Assembly: GCA_036362985.1 (NCBI GenBank)
Contig: JAYGXS010000003.1
Coordinates: 5,389,920 to 5,453,919, forward strand
Length of the DNA: 64,000 nt
Direction: 5' to 3'
DNA from: Ligula intestinalis
Lineage: Eukaryota; Platyhelminthes; Cestoda; Diphyllobothriidea; Diphyllobothriidae
Part shown: piece after piece, positions 1 through 11,700 of the stretch
Numbering within the stretch: the stretch's first letter is position 1
Layout of the letters: each line of letters starts with the position of its first letter
The notes under the pieces: generated by a model
What the model was told of the DNA's origin: nothing
The model's database searches: none
The model's input: the letters and a program-made list of their open reading frames with translations, nothing else
Translations under genes and position numbers: made by a program

Positions 1-520
1 TGCTTGCGAATAGGCATTATGTGCGATTCCTTCCACAACGAAGGAAAGGTTTCGCTCTCAAGAGCAAGATTAAATACCTTACAAAGAATAGACGGAAAGA
101 TATCATTCGCTTCAGCTTTTAGAAGGCTAACTGGGACGCCATCTGGTCCTGGACTATAGGATTGACGATAACGACGAATGGCTACAGTCACATCCCAGAC
201 GGTAAAACTTATGGTTTCGAGTATGGCACCCGTCCAAGCCTGGATAACCGGAGGTGCAGCGAACGAGCTTTCACTAAACGTTTTGGATAGGAACGCATTG
301 AAGCTATCGGCGGTCAGCTTAGCGTCAGCTATGGGGTTTCCTAAAGCATCTCTAAGTATGGGGTGCTGCGTTTTCATCTGCGCTTTTACTGTAATGCAGA
401 TAAATCAATTTGCTTAGCCTTGACAATGGGCTGCATGTTGATATCAAGGAATTGACTAATAGGCGTGGTCAGGCACCGCTTGGGTCTGGGAGCAGATATC
501 TTACGATGAGCTATAATTTT
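1..520 (-). mobile_element. Non-LTR retrotransposon fragment, start of RT domain, cut by window edge
   Basis: Read on the minus strand from about 400 down to 1, the sequence is open and encodes a typical entry into a non-LTR reverse transcriptase. It carries the SPGPDGVP motif, then a leucine/phenylalanine-rich stretch with VFNLALESETFPSLWK and IMPIRK, the order seen at the N-terminal side of the RT fingers in CR1, Jockey and I-like elements. A further decayed piece (around 430-520) lies upstream in another frame. The catalytic part would lie beyond position 1, so clade and intactness cannot be judged. A TGA near 405 interrupts the frame. This is a remnant, not a host gene. Confidence 0.8.
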
Positions 521-1376
521 CGTTCTCATAATTTTGATAAAAATCTGCTTTAAATGTGAGACGATTTAGAAAAATTCAGCCTATATGATTTTACCGCAGC
601 TGGTTGTTAAAATCTCTTAAAATTGCTTAACAAACTGTATTAGTTATTACGTTCAAAAAAAAAAAACAGTTGATATGATTTTCAGATTATGACTTACGAC
701 AAATAATCGGAGGGAACTTAACAAATACTGTAGCTATTTTTAATAAGCACTAAATTTATTTGAAAAAGTGTATTCAATATTGGGAAATGACTCAGTATCA
801 GTATCAGTATATTGAGGGTATGTAGGAAAAATTCCTTTGAGTGCCCTATTTGTACATATGTGCAGTGGTAGCAAAAAATTTGTTGCTTAGACTGTTGGCG
901 AGGCCAGTTGTCCTGAGTCATAGGATGAAAATAGGAGCAGACAGTGAAAAAACTCCTCAGGAATTTTTAGGAGAAAAACTGTCGCCCTTGTGGGGGTAAT
1001 GCGTGGGATTTAGGAGAAAAAAAGGGGGTTCCCACTAGGGGGGGGGGGACATTGCAAAGGTTCCCAGGATCATCACCGTGTGGAAGCCACGTCCTGATTC
1101 TTCCTTGCTGATTGCAGAGTCCGCCACGGAACTGGAAAAACAGAGGCATCCGTCCAGATCGTCGACAGTCCGCTTTGGGTCGAACCAAGGGTGACTGTTT
1201 AGACCGGCAGGTCTGGCTGATAAGATCGCCAGCGGGTAATAACGGTACGCAGATAGCCAAGTAGGGTAGACCGCGGAGACCTTCGCATGAGGCTATGCGT
1301 GGGAGGGCGTAATAAATAGCAAACGTGAATGGATATAAAAACCAATACTACTGAAAAATTGGAAGTAGTATTATTG
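521..1376. other. No supported gene; AT-rich then G-rich spacer
   Basis: About 850 bases between two retroelements. It contains an A-rich run near 655, a run of twelve G near 1048 and no exon or RNA gene that I can support. The part from about 1345 to 1376 is the microsatellite-like 3' tail of the adjoining CR1-like element (short CAATAA-type units on the minus strand). Confidence 0.5.
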
Positions 1377-4260
1377 TTATTGCAAATTGTCAGTTCCGAT
1401 CCATCGTGCACTGCTATATCGATCCAGTTTTTGCTTAAAACCCTCTAGCGATTCCGACATAACAACGTCCTGAGGAAGCGCATTCCACGCTCCGACCACC
1501 CTTTTTGAAAAAGAAGTGTTTCCGAGCGTCCAGCCTGGCCCCGGTCACCTTTAATTTGAGGGGATGACCCCTCAGATTCGTGGTCGTTGCTAATTCGAAA
1601 AAATCCCCTGATATAAGACAGCAGTCTTGAAGACGTAATACGCGGAATGCTAGTATCAGGTCCCCCCGAAGCTGCCTGTAGCGCAAAGGGAAGAGGTCGA
1701 GATTCGACAGCCGTGTTTCATAAGGCTGCGAGCCCTGCCCCATAACAAGTTTGGTTGCGCGCCGTTGTACCTTTTCCAAGATGTTGATGTCTTTCCTGGC
1801 CCAGGGTCTCCAAGCTTGGATAGCGGATTCTAGGTGCGGTCGTACGAAGGTTCCGAAGACTTTTGTGAAGCACTCTTCATTGAAGGTAGAAAAAGCTCGT
1901 TTGACGAGGTATAGGATCGACATCGTGGACTTGGCTACCTTTGTGCAATGCAGGGAGGGTTTAAGCGAGGGCGTGATCCAGACTCCCAAGTCTTTCTGGG
2001 CGTTAACTTCCTTCAATGGTATGTCATTCAGTCGGTAAGCCGTGCCGTTTGAAGAACCGGATTTGCCAACTCGAATGGTGGTTCACTTGCTTTCATTGAA
2101 CGGTAAGAGCCAGTCCGCCGACCATTTTTGAAGTCTATTTAAATTTTCCTGTAAGTGCACTTCGTCAGCCGCAGTTCGAATTTTGCTCCAAAGTTTTATA
2201 TCATCGGCAAACATGGCGATGCCACAATCCAGTTCGTGGACACAGTCGTTGATGTAGATAACAAACAAGATAGGGCCAAGAACGGAGCCTTGGGGAACAC
2301 CACTCTCAACCTCAACCTTGGCTGACTGTTTGTCGCTGATGTGGACAGTTTGCGAGCGACCGATTAGGAAGCTTTTTATCCACGTAAGGAGCCTACCCCT
2401 TACTCCTATGCGGCTGACTTTATAAAGGAGGCGGTGGTGCGGCACGCTATCGAAAGCCTTTTTGAAGTCAATATAGACAGCATGCACTGAGTTTCCACTA
2501 TCGACTGCCTCAGTCCACCGTTCTAAACAGTAGAGCAAGTTTGTAACGCAGGACCTACCTCTACGAAAACCATGCTGAGCATCCGATAGCAGATGGTTTT
2601 GTTCCAGGAACTGCATAAGTTGTTGCTTGATAATTTTTTCGATGATTTTGCAACAGATTGCAGTAAGGCTGACTGGTCGGTAGTTATTCGCTGAGACCCG
2701 GCTTCCCCCCTTGTATAGCGGTGTAATCCTCGCGGATTTCCAATCTACTGGTAGGCATCCGGTTTCGAAGGAGGTTTGGAAGAGCATAGAGAGTGGTTTG
2801 GCCAACTCATTGGCGAGCTCCTTCAAAATCTTGGCTGGTACGTTGTCGGGACCTGGTGACTTAGATTCTTTTAAGCTTAAGAGTTCCTTAAGAACAGCAG
2901 CCTCGGGGAATTGGACAGTCTCAACTACTGTATCCGCTTCGGTGTCGTCGGTGGGGTGATCGTATACCATTTCCTTTGTGAAGACTGATCGGAAAAATTT
3001 CGACAGATGATCAGCCTTCGCTTCATCATCTATCAAGTCTCTTCCCTCAGCGGTCCTTAGCAGGGGTATTGGATCCTTGTTTTTGTTACTCTGCCTGAGA
3101 TAACTGTAAAACAGTTTGGGGTTCACTGTGGCCCGGTTTAGCAAGTCTGCTTCGAAAGCCCGTCTTGTTTTGAGAATAAGACCCTTGACCCGGTTTCTCT
3201 GAGTTTTGTAGGCACTGACAGATGCAGGAGTCCTGTCAGCTAGCATTTTTTTCCACAGCTTCCGCTTTTTGTTCACTTCTATTTTTAAGGCCTGCGTAAG
3301 CCATCGCGGTCTAGTGTTCACCTTTTTTCGCGAAATTGGACAGTGGTTGTCGATGAGTCTGTGCAGTGTGGTCCGGAACGCTTCCCAGTCCGCAGTTATG
3401 TTTCCAGAAAATAGAGGTTCCCAATCGGCGCGCGTGAGTTCGGTCTTCATTCGATCGAAACCGCCTCGCCAAATATTTCGTCTGGCTGTTGAGGGTCTCT
3501 CCGGTATTGAGAATAACGAGTACTCCCATAGCAGTACAACATGGTCGCTTTTACCTAGTGGTGGGAGACATGACACTTCGTCGATGCTGTCCTGCGATTT
3601 CGTGAGAACGAGGTCCAGACAGTTGGACTGTTGGCCATCGCGCATCCTTGTCGGAAAAGTGACGTGTTGCGTGAGAAATAACTTCAGAGTCATGCTCAGA
3701 AGGCAGCTGTCGAAGGTTAGATCGGAGCTATGTGCGCAGGCCGCACCCCAGTCGATGTGAGGCGCGTTAAAGTCCCCCACAATCAGGATGTCCGATCGTG
3801 CAGTAATCTTTTCCAGCTCCTCTAGCAAGGAGGCATTCACTACTGGCTCTCTTCTCGGTGGTCGGTAGAGTGTCAGTACATCGAGGTTGGGTGCACCTGG
3901 TACTTTAATGGACAGCCAGATGGCCTCGGAAGTACACGACAGTTTATCCGTTTTGTCTAAAACTGTGAGTCCATTTTTCACTTATGTAGCTACGCCACCG
4001 TCTTGACGACCTTCTCTGTCTTTTCTGAACAGTTGATAGCCAGGCATGGATACCTCGCCATCGGCTACCTGTTCAGACAGCCAAGTTTCCGTTATTGAAA
4101 CTATATCTGGTGATAACTCAAAGGCATGAATCTTCAGCTCGTCAAGCTTTGAAAGCATACTCTGTGCATTTGTGTACATGAAAGTCAACTTTCTGTTTGC
4201 TCGAGAATTTGTTACTCAGCCTTTGAAGGTCTCGAGAATATTCAGATCTTGACGATTTCT
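1377..4260 (-). mobile_element. CR1-like non-LTR retrotransposon, endonuclease plus reverse transcriptase, inactivated
   Basis: One minus-strand reading frame runs from about 4188 to 1500, broken by two in-frame stops: TAA at 3982-3984, after GGVAT, and TGA at 2083-2085, after FNESK. Near 1500 a one-base shift moves the frame, which then ends at a TAA at 1377. In order it encodes an AP-type endonuclease (YTNAQSM, ITETWLS with the catalytic Glu, GDFNAPHIDW, GKSDHVVL with the SDH triad), a linker, and a reverse transcriptase (SPGPDNVP, ITPLYKGG, NYRPVSLT, GFRRGRS, DFKKAFDSVPH, GVPQGSVLGPILF, FADD box). It closes with the CR1-type end (KVQRRATKLV, RQLRGDLI, FFSKR-like). No RNase H and no ORF1 are seen. 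It presumably copied itself by target-primed reverse transcription. The lesions are few, so the insertion is fairly young. CR1 is favoured over Jockey by the C-terminal motifs. Confidence 0.9.
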
Positions 4261-4659
4261 TTTACAAGGCCGCGAATTTGTTGGTTTGAAGAGGTTGCGT
4301 TTGGTTTAAAGAGGTTGCGTCTCGGTAGAATTGGTTGGAAAACAAAATCTTCTTAAATTCCGACTTCAAAAGATCGTCCACGCAAGAACAATAATTCCAG
4401 AGGCGCAGAAAAAAATTCTATACGAACGGTTGCAGCCACAATATCCTAGATCGTAATTGATTGGGATATCGACGTAGAACTGTCCTTGGAGGAGCGTGGG
4501 GAAATATCGACTGTGATGTGCGGGTCTTCACGTTGTGCCTGCGCCCATATATGACTTTGGTCATCGCGAAGTCATATCGCAGTTATGTTGATGTCCATAC
4601 ACGATGGACAATTGTCGTGCGGTCTATAGGTCTTCCTTCATAGAGCGTCAGCATTGTTG

Positions 4660-6083
4660 TATAGACGGTCCGGTCAGTATAAACATTCGTAATCGTAGCC
4701 TGCTAGTTGCTCTTGCCACCGTGCGACTTGCACTTCAGGGTTCTTAAAATTACGTTGCCATGTTAACGAGCTATGGTCCATTCTAACAAGGAACTTCCGG
4801 TACTGAATGTATGGTTGACATTCTTTAACGAAAAAGACGAGAGCTAGCATTTATTTCCTACTCACACAGTACAGCTTCTCTGCCTTAATAAGGAATCGGC
4901 TTAAGTACTGAATAACACACTCTGTTTAATCAGCTTATCGTTGTGATAAAACAACGCCAATCGCGAATTCAGTTGCATCGGTTTCAAGTATGAACCGTCC
5001 CGCCGGTTTACTAACGTCGGGGAATGCGAGGATGGTACTAGAACACAGGTTGTCTTTTAAAGTGTCGAAGCTCGCTGCAAATTCGGGTGTCCACTTAAAG
5101 CAAACTCCCTTTTGGGTGAGCTTATTTAAACGTGCAGCTATATGTGCATAGTCCTTTACAAACTTCTTATAGTAGGACGCGGGACCCGTGAATCTTCTGA
5201 CCTCAGTCACATTGGTGGGTGTCAGCCACTCGCGGACTTCTGTAACCTTATCTTTATCGGTTTCGACCCCAGAGGTGGACACGACATGTCCTAAGAACTT
5301 AACGTTATCTCGTAGAAGTACGCACTTCGCCGGCTTAATGGTGAAACCTGCCTGTTTCAAACCGTCGAATACCCTACGCAAATTATGCAAATGATGGTCA
5401 AAGTTTTTTTCAAGAATAATGATATCATCCAGATACACTAAACAGGTATTCGGAATAAATTGTGCTAGAACCTGGTTCATAAGTCGTTGGAAAGTACTAG
5501 GCGCATTAGCTAGACCAAAAGGCATAGTCTCGAATGCGTACAATCCAGAGGGGACTGACAAAGCAGTTTTCTCACAGTCGGACGGCCTGACTTTTACCTA
5601 CCAATATCAAGCAGCTAAATCTAACGTCGAGAACACCCGATTACCCGAAAGGGCATCTAACGTTTCATCAATGCAAGGTAACGAAAGGGATTCTTAAGTC
5701 GTGACCTCGTTTAACTTACGATAATCTACGCATAGTCTTAACGTCTTGTCCTTCTTCATGACTAGAACGACCGGAGACGACCAAGGAGAGCTAGGTGGCT
5801 TAATTATCTTCCGATCAAGCATATCGTCAATCATTGCCTTTAACTCTGTCTGGTAGAACCCAGGTAGTCATCAAGGCGGAATCTTAATAAGTCGGGGTGT
5901 TCCCGTGTGTATTTCGTGATGAGCCGCATTGGTTCGGCCGTACAAACGACCGTCCCAATCAAAAATGTCCTTAAACTTATGAATAAGATTACCTAGCTTC
6001 GTAGAGCTTACCGAGTCGAGCGAGGATGGAACTAACCCCTTAATGCATTCGTCTAACTGCCTCAATATTAAATGGGATTTCAA
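4660..6083 (-). pseudogene. Reverse transcriptase and RNase H region of the gypsy element
   Basis: From right to left on the minus strand: the linker ending in HHEIHTGTPRLIK, the RT fingers ([14 protein letters not shown] and [11 protein letters not shown]), the GLYAFETMPFGLANAP segment, the YLDD catalytic box, the FLGHVVS motif, and the connection (ETDATEFAIGVVLSQR). RNase H sequence then continues past a stop at 4935. Several stops and frame shifts separate the pieces, for example near 5700 and 5870. The motifs are those of Ty3/gypsy, not Ty1/copia (which has YVDD and a different gene order). Non-functional. Confidence 0.85.
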
Positions 6084-6120
6084 TTTCGCAAAAACGTAAA
6101 CAATTTAGTTTAAAATCTAC

Positions 6121-6507
6121 TTAACATTCGAACGCATGTAAAAAGTCTGCTCCTAAAATACATTGCCAAATGATATCTGGGCAAATAATAAAGGTCAATG
6201 TAAATGTAATGCTATTAAACAAAAGCTTTGGTTCTACTATGACGTTGTGTCGCAGGGTATTGTCATTAGCCGTTTTCAGACTAATGTTGGACTTACTGCA
6301 ATACCTTACCTTCGCTTGAAGCTTAAGAAACGTTTCTTGCCTAATAAGGGAGCATCCACCCCCTGAGTTAAGTAAGCATGGCAACTTAATATTTCCTATA
6401 ATAGTATAAATAACTGGAAAAGATTTAGTGGAACCTATGTTCGTAATAGACATAGCAGTTATCAATAGGCACTTACCGGCTGGTTCGTCCTCACCTAGGG
6501 TGATCAC
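6121..6507 (-). pseudogene. Retropepsin-like protease region of the gypsy element, active-site Asp changed
   Basis: A 128-codon open stretch containing the retropepsin fold markers: a beta strand followed by LLNSGGGCSLI at the place where gypsy proteases have L-(V/I)-D-(S/T)-G-A, and near the end ILGADFL, the conserved second motif of the family. The catalytic Asp is replaced by Asn (NSG), so this copy would not be an active protease. It sits between gag and RT, as expected. Confidence 0.75.
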
Positions 6508-6558
6508 ATGAACACCGGGACTATATGGGAGACGGTTCTGTCTGGCCCGCTACTGTCT

Positions 6559-7290
6559 TTAATTTCCTAGTTGAGTGGGCGGTGGCGGGCCTCGCAAAGT
6601 CGAGGTCGGTTGTGGAGGTCCAGTCCAGCCAGCAAAATTCTGTGGCGGTCCATGCCAAGGTTGTGAAGGACCCTGCCTTGGTTGAGTGAAGCTGTAAGAA
6701 GGATAGGTTGGCGGCGGGGGTGAGTTCATCTGCCATTGAGCCGTCTGGGTGCTAATCTCACGGGTTTGGAACGGCTTCGTGGCATAGACACCAACTGACG
6801 GTGGAGGCCGGGGACCGAATATGTCGCGCGTCATCGGTGGGGCGGCTTCACGTAAGGGCCTGGCAATGAAAGCCACTTCCTCTTGTTGGGCGTGGTCCAG
6901 AGCCGCCTTCAGAGTGGCTGGTGTGGAACGAGAGAACTCGCGTCTAAACTCATCGCTTGCTACACCTTCTACAAAGATGTCTAAAATCTTAGTTTCCAGG
7001 TCAGTGTAGCTGGAATCTGGGAAAGCCTTGCGAGCCAATACGCGGAGATTGCGTTGGTATTCGCCAACTGACTCTCCTGTCACTTGCCTCCTATTTCTGA
7101 GGCCTTTCCGAGTGTTACATGGCGTGGATGGTACGCCATACCCTCTTCTAAGTCGCTCGAAGATGGTGACCGGGGTTAGTGAGCCCGTGATGTTGCAGGC
7201 CCTAACTGCGACCAGCACTTTGTTGTCAACGCAGTCGAGGATAGCCGCGGATCGGCACCCATCATCAATTGTCTCGATGAAGGTCTTCAT
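6559..7290 (-). pseudogene. Gag-like region of the gypsy element
   Basis: A 243-codon open stretch with the look of a Ty3/gypsy gag: an alpha-helical capsid-like part (TIFERLRRGYG, SVGEYQRNLRVLARKAFP, TKILDIFVEGVASDEFR, followed by LDHAQQEE) and then a Pro/Gln/Gly-rich tail. The order matches retrotransposon gag domains, where the capsid helices end in a LxxAxxxE-type motif. No CCHC zinc knuckle is visible after the Pro-rich tail, so the nucleocapsid part is either lost or absent. The pol part follows after a short interval with stops. Confidence 0.75.
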
Positions 7291-7446
7291 CCGGCTCTCC
7301 TAGAGATCGTAGTCGTTTGAGGGGTCGAAACTATTTGGGAGCATAGTCCTTGACGCAGGAGTAGTCATCTTCTCCAGGGCCGTTACTAAACGAGCTAGTA
7401 GACCGCCTGCGCTCATATCGCACCGTATGCCATCAATTTGTAGCGA

Positions 7447-7860
7447 ACCAAGACGATGAATGGGCGATTTCGCACGACTAAATGAACGCGATTACTGAAT
7501 GAAAACGATCAAACCGAACCCAAAGAAGAACAAGACCGTTTAAACAAAGAATGCTTCTCTTAAACTTTAGTACTAAGGAAAGGACTAATTTATTAGTCAT
7601 GACTACAACAATCGGAACAATCGGGAAAGTCGTCCTTTGGTGCGGCTGATTGACTGTGCTTGTCCTGGTTCTTACCGGAGTTGACTTCTGGGAGACGTTT
7701 GGAGGCGTCTGCCTGGAGGGATGATTAACCTTCCATAGGGTTGTCTATATATAAGAAAGGACAGCAGGGTTAAGTCCATATTATAGGGGTTAAACCAATG
7801 GGAAGGCTTAATTTATACAATAGGCAAAAGCATAAACTCGCCGAAATGACATAGCCGATC
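7447..7860 (-). promoter_or_regulatory. Probable 5' LTR of the gypsy remnant
   Basis: The non-coding block immediately upstream of gag contains, in minus-strand order, a TATA-like element (TTATATATAG around 7745-7754) and about 160 bases later an AATAAA-containing stretch (near 7585). This is the promoter then R/poly(A) order of a retroviral-type LTR. A TGG-starting stretch (TGGTTCGCTACA, near 7441-7452) follows and could be the primer-binding site. No second LTR copy was found on the gag-distal side, so the limits are approximate. Confidence 0.45.
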
Positions 7861-7862
7861 AG

Positions 7863-8340
7863 TTAGCCAATAGGATTATGTCCATTTGAAATAACCAAGT
7901 CATGACACGGTTCGCCGCCATCTTTAATATAGAGCAAAATGAACAAAAACTGAGGCCATCTTAAAGGTAATTGTGATAGAACAACCGGGAAAGGAAGTTT
8001 AATCCATTGTTCAATGACCCGCTGGGAGAAGAAGTTGGCCCGCACTTCTAGTTTGGCATGGTGTTTCTACAGTTTGTACGGATGACCGCGTAGATGTATT
8101 GTGTGTGCGAATTCAACGAAGTCGGCCATTTGAAGTGCACAGTCCACTCCCCTGACGATTTTAAACACCATGATCATATCTCCTCTGGATTGCCGATATA
8201 AGAGAGGAAAACGATTGAGCCTATATAGACGACCTTCATATGGGGGACCTCCTAAGCTGCTGACTAGCTTGGTCGCCCTTCTTTGGACTTTCTGAAGCAT
8301 TGCGTAATCTTTCTTCATCCAGGAGCACCACGCCTGTTTC
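7863..8340 (-). mobile_element. 5'-truncated CR1-like fragment (C-terminal end of ORF2)
   Basis: The minus strand encodes KQAWCSWMKKDYAMLQKVQ, RRATKLV, YRQSRGDMI and LRGHPYKL. After one in-frame stop near 8067 it continues with RANFFSQRVIEQWIKLP in the same frame. This is the C-terminal tail of the same CR1-type ORF as at 1377-2080, but from a different, more diverged copy. The 5' part is missing, as is usual for non-LTR insertions that abort early. It ends about 255 bases before the first RABL6 exon. Confidence 0.8.
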
Positions 8341-8595
8341 TAAAGGATATCCGTTAGATTTTTAAACGATACCCCATACTAAGTTTCAGTTACCTGTGTG
8401 CACTGATATAAGTATTTAAGCAGCAGCACATCGAGGAAGCGTCATACTACAGAGGCCATACTTGCAGATCGAAATAACTGATTGAACAACTTTGACCCGT
8501 GAAGCCGCACACTCAGGTTGTCGTTTTAGCCTTTACTTTCACAGTCGGCTAAATGTTTAGTATTTGGAGTGAAACTTCCTAAAGAAAATCACGAA

Positions 8596-8722
8596 ATGTC
8601 TACGTTGTGGAAGTTCTTTGCACGTGATAGCAAATCCACCGATGGACCTAAATGTAATGGCAATTTTCACCCTCTGCGGCCGGAATTACAAAAAAGATTT
8701 GCTAATGGTGTCAAATACAACA
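8596..8722 (+). CDS. RABL6: RABL6 exon 1
   Basis: Codes residues 1-42 plus one base of codon 43. It starts [10 protein letters not shown] and ends with FANGVKYN and a split ATG (A/TG). The donor is GTGCGT at 8723. Vertebrate RABL6 has the matching RRFAKGVQYN just before its first beta strand, which confirms both the exon and its phase. Confidence 0.88.
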
Positions 8723-11700
8723 GTGCGTAAGAATATCAATGCTTATAACAGTAAACTGTTATTTTATAACTATTAACGTTTGTGCAGATACATCCTATGT
8801 TAGCTTGCCAGTTTTAACATAGAATGAGAGGGCATTTGGCAGCAATGTATACAGTTGTGAACATTCTGCTTTAGTTTAAACTAAAATCGCCTTTTTTCTG
8901 ATTTTTAACTGTTAAGTTCAAGGGATTTTTCGATTTAACGTGAATGAATAAAATTGGTAATACCTGCTTAACTGATCCTTGTTGTAGATTATATACAAAT
9001 TCACACAACGCGCTTAGGTATTGCTTACACTCCGCAGGTATATCTGTCTCTTGCGGTGCACAGTCGGTTTTTAATATATATCCTAAAAATATGCTGCGCT
9101 ATACACATCAGCTCATAGCTTCTGTGGACAGATAAAAGCCTGTCAATAATGTTCATGGACTTTTGGATAGGACACTTTCGATTGTGCATTTGAAAAATGA
9201 TTTGATCCGTCTTCGAGAATTTTGCGGGGAGCTTTACCACTAGTAAAGTATTTCTGCCTACAGTTGGCTTATTAACATCCATTGAATTCTATAACCACAT
9301 ACTGCTTGGATTAATCATTTATGTGTTATACCGTTGAACTTATCACATTTCATCTGTGTATTAACAATATATTTTTCTGATGTCTCAGTGAAACTGGTCA
9401 TTCGTGGTGATCGGCGCACTGGGAAAACTGCCCTCTTTACTCGCCTAAAAGGAGAACCATTCTCATCAGACTACACTGCGACGGATGAAATTCAAGTTAG
9501 TCACCATTTACATTACATTATTTTATTATTTTTTCTACACTCATATTTCCACCAACGTAACTCCTGTATCATCACTGCTAGGCCAGGTTCAAACATGCCC
9601 ATCGTTACAGATGTCGAACCCATCGCTCTTTTTGTACCGCTTTTTCCGTCACCAATTCGCCACGAGAACGTGTTGTTATAGGCAAGAGCGAAACCAAGCC
9701 TAGATTAGTATTATTAAGTGCCTATATGTTCCTTACCGCCTACATTCGCTTATATCACAGGTATGGTGCCTTTCTTGCCACAAAACGTCGAAAAGCCATC
9801 TGTTCGGAATCCAATACTTTTTATCAAGCACCCTTAGCCATAAGTACGGCTCGTTCTGTCTTCGTTCGTGTATTAAAACAAAATTTAATACGATTATGTA
9901 TGGCGACTCCAATAGACATGGCAAGAGGGGTGATTTAAACCTCGTTTTAAACATTTCACCCGTAAACAGTATGCCGTATCATCTTGTTTGTTGTCATCTG
10001 GCATGTTGTATTATATTGCGGTCAACAAATAACTCTTTTTTCAGACTAATGGGTTCGGGGAACCCAAATTGTTGATCGAGCCATTAAGCTATCCCAATGG
10101 TGATAAACCGGTCCGTATATCCCCTGTTCGTTTTTCTGTTAGCTCAAAATGCGCCCAGTAACTTTTCCCGGATGATAGTCAGGAGTGATGTCGTCCAGTT
10201 ACGCTTAATTGTTTATTGTTATGGCACATTTTATTCCTCCAGACTTACACTTTAGCTCACGGATGCGTTTTTGAGGTTTTCAGATTGTTTTGGTCATTGG
10301 CACCATTAATATGTAACAAGCATGTCAGTCTGGTCGACGTTCATGAATATTTTGATGTCTCACAATTCAAACCAGGCTTTTTTAGTGAATAACCTGCCTG
10401 CCTGATTGGGCTGTCTCCGGTCGGTTGATTTTCCATGACAGATTATCATTGTACGCTGTAGTGGGACGATGGCAGAAGTCGAGTGCAGTTCAGCTTGTTT
10501 CAACAGCACATCCCATAACGAATACCATAGCCCCTACGATACGATTAATATCATTTGTCCTATCTATCAGGTCAGCTTCCTAGATACCATCGTCAGTCCA
10601 GTCCGGGTTGGGGTAAAATAGCTTCCTCATCGACTTAATCTTCTGGTCGGCACAGGACCTGACCAAACTATCCGAGTCAGCAAATAATGTGGTTGTAGTT
10701 GATCGATTCTGTTTTCGACCGACCTTATAATAACAAGATCACATAGCTGTATAGTCTTCTTGTGAAAATCCTTTGATTTATTATCGGCATCTGATGCTGA
10801 TGTGTACCTCTTTACACCTGAGACTTTGATACCACCACCCGAAAGATGTGCAGACGCAATCGCAAAGTCCACCGTTTCCCAGCGCGTAGACACAACTTTG
10901 GCTCTGTCTCTCAGGACTATTGTGAACTCGAGTAGTTCTTGGCTAGGAGTACTCGTTAACTTACTTCGAGCTGCAAGTTCGATGTCCCTCGCTATTTTTT
11001 TATAAAAAGAGTAACTTTTTTCGAAAACTGATTCCCTCAGTTAAATAGCAAGGTTTTTGCCATACTCACCGTTTTAACTCTTGTTGCTTTTGCGGAAAGA
11101 AACGTACTGGCATCCTGCGCTACATCCTACCTCAATAGTAGCCTCCTGGCCACCTACCCGTCCGAAATTATTTATCTATTTTAGCCGAAATTCTGTTCAA
11201 GACGTGGACTATTTGACCTTTAAAGGCTTATGTCGCGCTCGCCCGTGATTTACTGTAGGGTTAACATTAAAAAAAACTTTTTCTTTGCTTTCAACCTCAG
11301 GTCGCTTGCATCCTCTGGGGCTACAAGGAGACAGACGAGGTGGTCAAGGTCGAAGTCTGGGATGTAGTAGACAAGGGAAAACCGCGAAATCTCACCCAAG
11401 GCACAAAGCTACCCCGGTATGCTCGGAAGTTCATCAAGGAAGCCCAGGTAGGAGGTGCTTTCAAGCAATATCTTTTTGTCCGCTGAAAGAAAGAGAGCGA
11501 GACGTTTTATTTTGACAGTATTTTTCTAGATTTTTCCGTAAATGTCTTCTATTCACCGACAATAAAACTGGGTTCACAAACCACGTAACACTGGAGATCA
11601 CAAATTATGCATGGTGGTCGAAGACTGCAACCATCGTCCTTGAATTAACAGTAGAATGTTAGCCGAATTGGACTCCCTTCAAAATGGTGCGCAGATGACC

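Larger units (their letters stand above)
4450..7446 (-). mobile_element. Ty3/gypsy LTR retrotransposon remnant: gag, protease, RT, RNase H; no integrase
   Basis: On the minus strand the recognisable order is gag (7290-6559), aspartic protease (6507-6121), RT linker and RT (about 6083-4980), then RNase H (about 4980-4660, with motifs EKLYCVSRK, MLALVFFVK, DHSSLTW, QVARWQEQL and NNADAL). All are separated by stops and shifts. This is the gypsy pol order up to RNase H. No integrase (HHCC zinc finger or DDE core) follows, because the sequence gives way near 4450 to the upstream end of the CR1-like element. The element is dead by multiple lesions and 3' truncation. The matching 5' LTR-like region lies at 7447-7860. 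Confidence 0.88.

Noticed and set aside
960..1200. Possible shared repeat between about 1040-1200 and 58790-58920 (GATCATCACCG, CTGCAGAGTCC-like words)
   Set aside because: The shared words are short and the spacing differs; not enough to define a repeat without an alignment.
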